From contig USOJ01000022.1 in assembly GCA_900556195.1 (NCBI GenBank), forward strand, positions 1 through 9,725: DNA of 9,725 bases. Direction: 5' to 3'. The notes under the pieces are model-generated. The model had not been told where the DNA came from, searched no databases, and saw nothing but the letters and a program-made list of their open reading frames with translations. The translations under genes and the position numbers were made by a program. Each line of letters begins with the position of its first letter. Positions within the stretch are counted from its first letter, which is position 1. Positions 1 through 5,469 of this stretch are shown here, one piece after another. The DNA comes from an uncultured Eubacteriales bacterium. Its GTDB lineage: Bacteria; Bacillota; Clostridia; Christensenellales; Borkfalkiaceae.

Positions 1-1
1 G

Positions 2-784
2 GGCGAACTTGGCGCGGGCATTAAACTGACCAGTGGCCCAGCGATTGAAAAAGCCAGTGACTTAGCAGCGATTCTTACCAACCTAAGCGAGGGTGACGTT
101 TTGTTTATCGACGAAATCCACAGGCTTAACCACAACGTTGAAGAGATTCTTTATCCCGCGATGGAAGACTTTGCGCTTGACTTTATGATAGGTAAGGGGC
201 CATCGGCGCGTTCGATGCGCATTAACCTGCCGCATTTTACGCTTATCGGCGCAACAACTAAGGCGGGGATGCTTACGGGGCCACTTAGAGACAGGTTTGG
301 CGTTATTTGTAGGCTTGAGCTTTATAGCGTGACGGAACTTGCAACGATAGTTAAACGCTCGGCCAAGGTTTTAAACATTGACATTGATGACGATTCAGCG
401 TGCGAAATCGGCTCGCGCAGCCGTGGTACGCCGCGTATTGCCAACCGCATTTTAAAGCGCGTAAGAGATTTTGCGGACGTGTTTGGCAATGGCAAGATTG
501 ATTTAAACATCACGCGCCACGCACTAAACAAACTTCAAATTGACGAACTTGGGCTTGACTTTGTTGACACGCGCATCCTTACAACCATTATTGAAAAATT
601 TAAGGGCGGGCCAGTTGGGCTTGACACGCTTTCGGCCTCAACGGGGGAAGAGCCGGGGACGATTGAAGACGTGTATGAGCCGTATCTATTACAACTTGGC
701 TTTATTTCACGCACGCCACGTGGCCGCATTGCGCTTACGCCCGCATACGAACATTTAGGAATTAAGATTGATGAAAACAAGTGA
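2..784 (+). CDS. ruvB: Holliday junction branch migration helicase RuvB (5' truncated by window edge)
   Basis: RuvB is the AAA+ motor of the RuvAB complex and drives branch migration of Holliday junctions in recombinational repair. The frame is open from base 2 and gives 260 residues before TGA 782-784. The family is usually about 330-350 residues, so roughly 75 N-terminal residues, including Walker A, lie upstream. Visible in fragment numbering: the SGPAIEK segment near residue 11, Walker B FIDEIHR at 35-41, sensor 1 LIGATT at 81-86, the arginine-finger motif GPLRDRFG near 92-99, the RGTPRIANR sensor 2 region, and the C-terminal winged helix with the typical GLDTLSAS and EEPGTIED signatures. 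A start at TTG 101 would be an artefact, since that codon is the Leu of Walker B. The end overlaps queA by 14 nt. Codon choice and GGCC content differ strongly from everything downstream (see findings). Identification is certain; its origin in this genome is uncertain. Confidence 0.97.
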   Translation, partial: GELGAGIKLTSGPAIEKASDLAAILTNLSEGDVLFIDEIHRLNHNVEEILYPAMEDFALDFMIGKGPSARSMRINLPHFTLIGATTKAGMLTGPLRDRFGVICRLELYSVTELATIVKRSAKVLNIDIDDDSACEIGSRSRGTPRIANRILKRVRDFADVFGNGKIDLNITRHALNKLQIDELGLDFVDTRILTTIIEKFKGGPVGLDTLSASTGEEPGTIEDVYEPYLLQLGFISRTPRGRIALTPAYEHLGIKIDENK

Positions 785-1790
785 TTTTTACTATGATTTA
801 CCCGAAGAACTTATCGCGCAGACGCCCGCCGAACCGAGGGATTCTTCAAGACTGTTGGTTTACGACAGGGCGACGGATAAAGTCGAACATAAAGTATTCA
901 GAGGTTTAGGCGATTATCTTAAAAAAGGCGATTTGCTCGTCGTAAATACGACGAAAGTATATCCCGCAAGATTATTCGCTTACACGGAACACGGCGGGAA
1001 AGTAGAAATATTACTACTTAAAAGAATAAACTTAACCGACTGGGAATGTCTTGTTAAACCCGGTAAGAAGTGCCGCGAAGGAACGATTCTCGTTATAAAC
1101 GAGGAATTATCGGTGGAAATCGTATCCAAAACCGAAGACGGCGGCAGGATAATTTCTTTTCGCTTCGACGGTGTTTTTGAAGATATATTGTCGCGGGTCG
1201 GGGAAATGCCGCTACCCCCGTATATTCACGAGAAACTTAAAGACAAAGACAGATATCAGACGGTATATTGTAAACAGGAAGGCTCGGCAGCCGCGCCCAC
1301 GGCAGGGCTGCATTTTACTTTAAGACTTATCGACGAGTTAAAACGGAAAGGAGTCGAATTTGCCGAGGTTAATCTTCACGTCGGTTTGGGCACGTTTCGT
1401 CCGGTAAAGGTCGAAAACGCCGAAGAACACAAAATGCACGTGGAATACTGCGAGATATCCGAAGAAAACGCAAAGAAAATAAACGAGGCGAAAGCGGAAG
1501 GTCGCAGGGTGATAGCGGTAGGAACGACGAGCGTCAGAACGCTTGAAAGTTTCGCTTCCGCAGACGGTAAAGTAAAAGCGGGGTCTATGGATACGGATAT
1601 TTTTATATATCCGCCTTATACGTTCAAGTGCGTAGACGCGATGATAACAAACTTTCATCTGCCCGAAAGTACGCTCGTTATGCTCGTCGGCGCGTTCGTA
1701 GGGAAAGATAAAATACTCGAATTGTATAACCTTGCCGTTAAAGAGAAATATAGGTTCTTTTCTTTCGGCGACGCTTGTTTGTTTCTGTAA
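771..1790 (+). CDS. queA: S-adenosylmethionine:tRNA ribosyltransferase-isomerase QueA
   Basis: QueA transfers and isomerises the ribosyl group of SAM onto preQ1 at tRNA position 34, giving epoxyqueuosine; it acts after Tgt in cytosolic queuosine synthesis. The product is 339 residues, normal for the family. Recognisable motifs are the N-terminus MKTSDFYYDLPEELIAQTP, NTTKVYPARL near 59-68, EGSAAAPTAGLHFT at about 170-183, VNLHVGLGTFRPV at about 199-211, TTSVRTLES, TNFHLPES near 292-299 and FFSFGDA at 329-335. I chose ATG 771 because it gives the canonical N-terminus; AGGA at 757-760, inside ruvB, lies 10 nt upstream. An in-frame TTG sits one codon earlier at 768. The 14-nt overlap with ruvB suggests translational coupling, and tgt follows after 36 nt. 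Arg codons are mostly AGA/AGG (12 of 18) and Ile mostly ATA (11 of 18), unlike the preceding ruvB. Confidence 0.97.
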   Translation: MKTSDFYYDLPEELIAQTPAEPRDSSRLLVYDRATDKVEHKVFRGLGDYLKKGDLLVVNTTKVYPARLFAYTEHGGKVEILLLKRINLTDWECLVKPGKKCREGTILVINEELSVEIVSKTEDGGRIISFRFDGVFEDILSRVGEMPLPPYIHEKLKDKDRYQTVYCKQEGSAAAPTAGLHFTLRLIDELKRKGVEFAEVNLHVGLGTFRPVKVENAEEHKMHVEYCEISEENAKKINEAKAEGRRVIAVGTTSVRTLESFASADGKVKAGSMDTDIFIYPPYTFKCVDAMITNFHLPESTLVMLVGAFVGKDKILELYNLAVKEKYRFFSFGDACLFL

Positions 1791-1826
1791 AACGCGTCGA
1801 TTCGAATAAAAGAAACACGGACGAAT

Positions 1827-2939
1827 ATGGAAAAATTTTATTTCGAAACGATAAAACAAGATAGCGAAACGGGGGCGAGAGCAGGGGTACTTCATACTCC
1901 GCACGGCGACATAGAAACCCCCGTGTATATGCCCGTCGGTACGCAGGCTACCGTCAAAGGCGTGTATCCGCGCGATTTGAAAGAAGCGGGGTCGCAAATC
2001 ATATTGGCGAATACTTATCATTTGTTTATGCGCCCCGGCGACGAGATCGTTAAAAATGCGGGCGGACTGCATAAATTTATGAACTGGGATAAACCGATTC
2101 TTACCGATAGCGGCGGATTTCAGGTCTTTTCGCTTGCAAAACTCAACGATATCAAAGACGAAGGCGTTACTTTTTCGAGTAACGTAGACGGAAGCAAACA
2201 TTTCGTTACCCCCGAAAAGGCTATCGATATCGAAAACAATCTCGGCGCGGATATCATAATGGCGTTCGATCAATGCAGCGAGTACGGCGCAAGTTATGAA
2301 AAAAGCAAAAAGGCTATGCACAGGACGCTCGATTGGCTAGACAGATGCTACAATCATCATAAAAACGAGAATCAGGCGTTGTTTCCGATAGTGCAGGGTA
2401 ACGTGTTCAAAGATTTGAGGGCAACTTCGCTTAAAGAAACGATTCCTTACGCGAAATACGGTATCGGGATAGGCGGGCTTTCCGTCGGCGAGCCGAAAGA
2501 ACTTATGTACGACGTTATGGATTCTATGTTGCCGAATTATCCGACGAACGTTCCGCGTTATCTCATGGGCGTAGGAAGCCCCGACTGTCTTTTTGAGGGC
2601 GTAATGCGCGGGATAGATATGTTCGACTGCGTACTTGCAACCCGCATAGCGAGAAACGGCACTGCGATGACTTCGCGCGGTAAAGTGGTCGTCAGAAACG
2701 GAAAGTATAAAGAGGATTTTACTCCGCTCGACCCCGAATGTGATTGTTATTGCTGCAAAAACTATACGAAAGCGTACCTTCGCCATATGATAAACGTCAA
2801 CGAGATGATGGGCGGAATGCTTTTGAGTTTGCATAATATTACCTTCCTGCATAATTTGATGAAAGGCATAAGAAAGTCGATATTAGGCGGCTATTTCAAA
2901 GATTTTCGCAAGGAATTTTACGAAAAATACGGCGAATAG
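1827..2939 (+). CDS. tgt: tRNA-guanine(34) transglycosylase (queuine tRNA-ribosyltransferase) Tgt
   Basis: Tgt exchanges guanine 34 of GUN-anticodon tRNAs for preQ1, the step before QueA. The product is 370 residues, typical of bacterial Tgt. Visible sites: the DSGGFQVFSL loop with catalytic Asp94, FDQC with Asp148, GIGGLSVGE at 215-222, and the nucleophile Asp267 in FDCVLATRIARNG. The zinc site is Cys305, Cys307, Cys310 and His336, with an extra Cys309 between ligands. The residue after DCVL is Ala271, where the versions I remember best have Pro. ATG 1827 gives the expected short N-terminal extension before the GARAG motif. No clear SD precedes it, only a weak GGA around 1819-1821, so it probably depends on readthrough from queA 36 nt upstream. 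No preQ1 riboswitch or promoter is apparent in that gap. Confidence 0.97.
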   Translation: MEKFYFETIKQDSETGARAGVLHTPHGDIETPVYMPVGTQATVKGVYPRDLKEAGSQIILANTYHLFMRPGDEIVKNAGGLHKFMNWDKPILTDSGGFQVFSLAKLNDIKDEGVTFSSNVDGSKHFVTPEKAIDIENNLGADIIMAFDQCSEYGASYEKSKKAMHRTLDWLDRCYNHHKNENQALFPIVQGNVFKDLRATSLKETIPYAKYGIGIGGLSVGEPKELMYDVMDSMLPNYPTNVPRYLMGVGSPDCLFEGVMRGIDMFDCVLATRIARNGTAMTSRGKVVVRNGKYKEDFTPLDPECDCYCCKNYTKAYLRHMINVNEMMGGMLLSLHNITFLHNLMKGIRKSILGGYFKDFRKEFYEKYGE

Positions 2940-2946
2940 TGTTATT

Positions 2947-2976
2947 TTGACAAAATTTTCGGAAAACTGCGATAAT
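2947..2976 (+). promoter_or_regulatory. Candidate sigma-A promoter P1 for yajC
   Basis: A perfect -35 TTGACA at 2947-2952 is followed after 18 nt by GATAAT at 2971-2976, five of six matches to the -10 consensus. It starts 8 nt after the tgt stop and would give a leader of roughly 55 nt before yajC. This suggests yajC can be transcribed independently of queA-tgt. No terminator is seen between tgt and this promoter. Confidence 0.6.
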
Positions 2977-2980
2977 AAAC

Positions 2981-3009
2981 TTGCAATTATGCGAAAAATC
3001 GTATATTAT
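2981..3009 (+). promoter_or_regulatory. Candidate second promoter P2 for yajC
   Basis: TTGCAA at 2981-2986, then 17 nt, then TATTAT at 3004-3009, which matches five of six -10 positions. It lies just downstream of P1 in the same AT-rich intergenic region and would start transcription about 20 nt before the yajC start. The -35 is weaker than that of P1, and AT-rich DNA produces such matches by chance, so this is a tentative call. Confidence 0.3.
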
Positions 3010-3025
3010 TTATTCACTTAATATC

Positions 3026-3034
3026 AAGGAGAGG
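3026..3034 (+). promoter_or_regulatory. Strong Shine-Dalgarno site of yajC
   Basis: AAGGAGAGG, with the AAGGAG core at 3026-3031 lying 7 nt before ATG 3039. It fixes the yajC start and contrasts with the lack of an SD at tgt, recJ and rel. Confidence 0.85.
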
Positions 3035-3038
3035 ACTA

Positions 3039-3590
3039 ATGTTTTTATTTAATTTACTTGCCGACGCCACGGGAAGCGGCAGCGATACGAATACAAATAC
3101 AAATACGACGGCTCAGAACGGTTGTCTGGGTATGCCGAGTTGGGTTATGTACGTTATTCTCGGCGTAATTCTCGTCGCATGGATCGTTTTCAGTTACTTC
3201 ACCAACAAGAAGAGAAGGGCGAAAGCCGAAGCCGAAACCGCCAAACGCAATGCGATCAAACCCGGATTTAAGGTTACCACCATCGGCGGTATAGTCGGTA
3301 CGGTCGTAGAAGTCGACGAAGAGAACAACACTTTCGTTTTGCAAACGGGCAACGACGAACATCCTTCGCTTCTGACTTTCGATAAACTTGCTATTTACAA
3401 CTCGGTAGATCCCGACGAGGGTAAGGAAGAACCCGCCGAAGGCGAACAGGTAGAGGCTTTGTCCGACGACGAAGTTTTCCCCGAAAACGCAGGCGAAAAC
3501 GTTGAAACTCCGTCGGAAGATACGCCCGTCGAAGAGAAAACGGAAGAAGAGAGCACTGCGGAAAACGTTGACGGCAACGACGCGGAATAA
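3039..3590 (+). CDS. yajC: Preprotein translocase accessory subunit YajC with long acidic C-terminal tail
   Basis: YajC is a small single-span membrane protein that associates with SecD/SecF and the SecYEG channel. The product has 183 residues, whereas the family is usually around 85-120. Visible: an N-terminal segment rich in Thr/Asn (about 11-27), one transmembrane helix at about 35-54, a basic stop-transfer run NKKRRAK at 56-62, and the conserved beta domain with IKPGFKV and TTIGGIVGTV at about 73-89 continuing to FVLQTG near 99-104. From residue 124 to the end is a 60-residue tail with 25 Asp/Glu and only 2 Lys. It looks disordered and would lie in the cytosol if topology is normal. The start is set by the AAGGAG site 7 nt upstream. 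Core identity is secure; the function of the tail is unknown to me. Confidence 0.93.
   Translation: MFLFNLLADATGSGSDTNTNTNTTAQNGCLGMPSWVMYVILGVILVAWIVFSYFTNKKRRAKAEAETAKRNAIKPGFKVTTIGGIVGTVVEVDEENNTFVLQTGNDEHPSLLTFDKLAIYNSVDPDEGKEEPAEGEQVEALSDDEVFPENAGENVETPSEDTPVEEKTEEESTAENVDGNDAE
3086..3109 (+). repeat. Hexanucleotide microrepeat in yajC (four imperfect units)
   Basis: Four tandem six-base units of the form TACRAM (TACGAA, TACAAA, TACAAA, TACGAC) encode the alternating Thr-Asn stretch at about residues 17-23 of YajC, ahead of the transmembrane helix. Because the unit is a multiple of three, changes in copy number would only change linker length. Confidence 0.6.
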
Positions 3591-3608
3591 TAAAACCGAA
3601 TAAAAAAT

Positions 3609-3644
3609 AAAACCTTCGCATAAGTTATCGTGCGGAGGTTTTTT
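3609..3644 (+). terminator. Intrinsic terminator-like hairpin after yajC that also contains the SD of the next gene
   Basis: The 5' arm 3609-3620 (AAAACCTTCGCA) pairs with 3631-3642 (TGCGGAGGTTTT) in a 12-bp stem with one G-U pair, around a 10-nt loop at 3621-3630. Six T residues at 3639-3644 follow the GC part of the stem. The SD GGAGG at 3634-3638 lies in the 3' arm, 7 nt before ATG 3646 of the membrane protein gene. The element can therefore act as a terminator for yajC, as a cover over the downstream ribosome site, or as both. Confidence 0.75.
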
Positions 3645-3645
3645 C

Positions 3646-4017
3646 ATGCAAAAAAGTTTTTTAATGCAGGTGGTAAAAGGCGTGATATTCGGAGTCGCTT
3701 TCATTCTTGCGGGCGTTCTCTTGTTCGCGTTTATCGTGGAACTTGCTTCTTTAAGCGACAAAGTAATAAAACCGATAAATCAGTTCATTAAACTTATGGC
3801 GATTTTCGGCGGCTGCGCCGTTGCGATAAGAGGTGAAAGAGGCTTTTTGAAGGGCGGAATTATAGGGCTTGCGGTAACGATAATATCGTACGTTCTTTTC
3901 GGAGTAATCGGCGGAACTTTCGGCTCTTTCGCGGTTCTTCTGATAGACGCGCTTTGCGGCATAGTCATGGGCGTTATTTCGGGCGTAATCAGCGTGAATA
4001 TTCCGCGCAAGGCGTAA
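3646..4017 (+). CDS. Small four-helix membrane protein, YrzE/TIGR04086 (DUF3792) type
   Basis: The product has 123 residues, nearly all hydrophobic, with predicted helices at about 9-31, 46-61, 70-90 and 94-117. Between helices 2 and 3 is the GG-x4-IRGERG-x3-GG pattern (residues 55-71) that I associate with the TIGR04086 family. In Bacillus the family member YrzE is encoded next to YajC (YrbF), so position supports the call. The molecular function of the family is unknown; the location suggests a link to Sec or to the cell envelope, but that is inference. The ATG lies 7 nt after GGAGG, which is embedded in the terminator-like hairpin. The gene is followed by 168 nt before secD, with its own promoter, so it may be expressed mainly by readthrough from yajC. 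Confidence 0.8.
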   Translation: MQKSFLMQVVKGVIFGVAFILAGVLLFAFIVELASLSDKVIKPINQFIKLMAIFGGCAVAIRGERGFLKGGIIGLAVTIISYVLFGVIGGTFGSFAVLLIDALCGIVMGVISGVISVNIPRKA

Positions 4018-4074
4018 TTGCGCTTTATAAAATGAAAATCAGGTAAATTTTATTAAATTTTAATCGATATTCAT

Positions 4075-4104
4075 TTGACTTATACTCGCGTTTAGTTATA
4101 TAAT
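4075..4104 (+). promoter_or_regulatory. Strong sigma-A promoter for secD-secF
   Basis: TTGACT at 4075-4080, an 18-nt spacer, and a perfect TATAAT at 4099-4104. Very AT-rich DNA at 4022-4070 just upstream could act as an UP element. Transcription would begin near 4111, leaving a leader of about 75 nt before the secD ATG. This is the best promoter match in the window. Confidence 0.75.
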
Positions 4105-4120
4105 AATTGAGTGTAAAACT

Positions 4121-4148
4121 GCGTAGGGGCGTATTGTACCCATTACGC
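4121..4148 (+). promoter_or_regulatory. Hairpin-forming secD 5' leader
   Basis: Two copies of GCGTA, at 4121-4125 and 4129-4133, can each pair with the single TACGC at 4144-4148. The outer pairing adds GGG/CCC (4126-4128 or 4127-4129 with 4139-4141). The inner one adds TG/CA around a TACC loop with one T-T mismatch. The two folds exclude each other. There is no U-tract after them, so this is not a terminator. A regulatory role is speculative. Confidence 0.3.
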
Positions 4149-4174
4149 GGGACAAGACTAAATGCTAACCATGC

Positions 4175-4180
4175 AGGAGG
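4175..4180 (+). promoter_or_regulatory. Shine-Dalgarno site that sets the secD start
   Basis: A perfect AGGAGG lies 5 nt before ATG 4186. In-frame ATGs at 4162 and 4171 lie upstream of or against this site and have no SD of their own, so 4186 is the likely start. Confidence 0.85.
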
Positions 4181-4185
4181 CAAGA

Positions 4186-5469
4186 ATGAGTAAGGTCAAA
4201 TCGATAATTATACTTATCGTTACGGCGTTAGTCGTCGGGTTCTTCGGCTTTGCGTGTTTCGTTTCGGGACCTGTTCCGAACAGCGTTAAAGACTATAAGT
4301 CTGTTTTCGGCTCGATAAGCAAAGGCATAGATCTCGCCGGCGGGTATTACGCCGTATTGGAACCTAACGGTAAGGCTGACATTTCGGACAGCGAAATGAG
4401 CAGCATTATGGATACTATCCGCAAAAGATTGAGCGATAACGGTTTTACCGAAGCGTCGGTCGAAAAACAAAATTCGACTTCTATAAGAGTAGAAATTCCC
4501 GAAGTTAAAAATCCCGAAGACGTTCTTAAATACGTCGGAAGTCAAGGTAAACTCGAATTCAGAGATTCTTCCGGTACGGTCTGGCTTACGGGTAAAGATA
4601 TCAAGAAAGCCGGAACGGGTTACGACGAAAACGGCAACCCCGCGGTAACTCTCGAATTTACCGCCGAAGGTCAGAAGAAATTCAAAACCGCTACCGGACA
4701 CGTTTCTTCAAGTAGCAGTTCGGACAAGAAGTTGTATATCTATCTCGGCGACGAACAGGTTTCCGCTCCTACTTGCGAAAAAGAAATCGATAGTAAAACA
4801 GCGCAGATTCAATTAAACGGCGGCTCGGCAGAAGAAGCAAAATCGCTTGCTTCGGTTATTACGAGCGGTTCTTTGGAAGTAGACCTTAAAATGGTTGAAT
4901 CGGGCGCAATGTCCGCGACTCTCGGTCAGAATGCGCTCAATAACGCTATGCTTGCTGCGGGTATCGGTCTTATAGTTATATTCGTACTCCTTATCGCTTT
5001 CTACGGCGGTATGGGTATTGCGGCTGCAATCGCGCTTCTCGTATACGTTCTTTTGTACGTCGGAGTACTTGCGGTATTCCCGTTCGTACAGTTGACGTTC
5101 CCCGGTATCGCGGGTATTATTCTTTCTATCGGTATGGCTGTCGACGCAAACGTCGTTATATTCGACAGGGTCAAAGAAGAATATGCGTCGGGTAAGACGA
5201 GAAAGGCGGCTATTTCGGTCGGTTATAAGCACGCCGTAGTTACGGTTATCGACTCCAACGTTACCACGCTTTTGGCGGCAGGCGTACTCTGGATACTTAC
5301 GTCGGGTTCGCTTAAAGGCTTTGCGATAACGTTGTTCCTCGGAACGGTCGTATCTATGATTACCGCTATTTTCGTAACGAGGGCATTCACCTCGGTCGTC
5401 GCGGGTCTTGTAAAGGAAGACAGACGCGACAGATTCCTTTCGCTTAAAAGGGAGGTTGAGGCTGCATGA
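4186..5469 (+). CDS. secD: Protein translocase subunit SecD
   Basis: SecD pairs with SecF in the membrane and uses proton motive force to help pull and release proteins exported through SecYEG. The product has 427 residues from ATG 4186, short but usual for clostridial SecD with a compact periplasmic P1 region. Features: TM1 at about 7-26, the SecD motif GIDLAGG at 47-53 (canonical form LGLDLRGG), the P1 region to about 250, then TM2 at about 254-273, TM3 277-296, TM4 304-325, TM5 350-371 and TM6 376-399. TM4 carries GMAVDANVVIFDR with Asp320, the position linked to proton transfer in SecDF. A charged C-terminus ends at the ATGA overlap with secF, where the stop TGA 5467-5469 shares bases with the secF ATG, so the two are translationally coupled. 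The gene has its own strong promoter and SD. Confidence 0.96.
   Translation: MSKVKSIIILIVTALVVGFFGFACFVSGPVPNSVKDYKSVFGSISKGIDLAGGYYAVLEPNGKADISDSEMSSIMDTIRKRLSDNGFTEASVEKQNSTSIRVEIPEVKNPEDVLKYVGSQGKLEFRDSSGTVWLTGKDIKKAGTGYDENGNPAVTLEFTAEGQKKFKTATGHVSSSSSSDKKLYIYLGDEQVSAPTCEKEIDSKTAQIQLNGGSAEEAKSLASVITSGSLEVDLKMVESGAMSATLGQNALNNAMLAAGIGLIVIFVLLIAFYGGMGIAAAIALLVYVLLYVGVLAVFPFVQLTFPGIAGIILSIGMAVDANVVIFDRVKEEYASGKTRKAAISVGYKHAVVTVIDSNVTTLLAAGVLWILTSGSLKGFAITLFLGTVVSMITAIFVTRAFTSVVAGLVKEDRRDRFLSLKREVEAA

Noticed and set aside
1791..1826. A preQ1 riboswitch or promoter before tgt
   Set aside because: Only 36 nt are available, with no hairpin or C-rich pseudoknot pattern and no -35/-10 pair.
1338..2321. 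A 327-codon open frame on the minus strand across queA and tgt
   Set aside because: It lies antisense to two confidently identified genes, spans their junction, has no recognisable domain, and is rich in Phe, Arg and Tyr as expected from reading this codon usage backwards.
3054..3761. A 235-codon minus-strand frame across yajC and the TIGR04086 gene
   Set aside because: It is antisense to yajC and the hairpin region. Its Phe/Val-rich content mirrors the Glu/Lys codons of YajC, and no start signal or domain supports it.
4031..4066. AT-rich repeats of AAATTT downstream of the TIGR04086 gene, considered as a terminator
   Set aside because: The sequence is not a true inverted repeat of useful length and has no GC stem; it is more likely AT-rich promoter-upstream DNA.
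4162..4185. An upstream secD start at ATG 4162 adding eight residues
   Set aside because: The perfect AGGAGG at 4175-4180 would fall inside the coding region, and the extra residues do not resemble a SecD N-terminus; ATG 4186 is better placed.
4134..4193. A 19-codon TTG-started frame in the secD leader ending inside the secD start, considered as a leader peptide
   Set aside because: The start is TTG with only a weak AGGGG 4 nt away. The peptide has no hydrophobic or arrest-like sequence, and short frames of this size are expected by chance.
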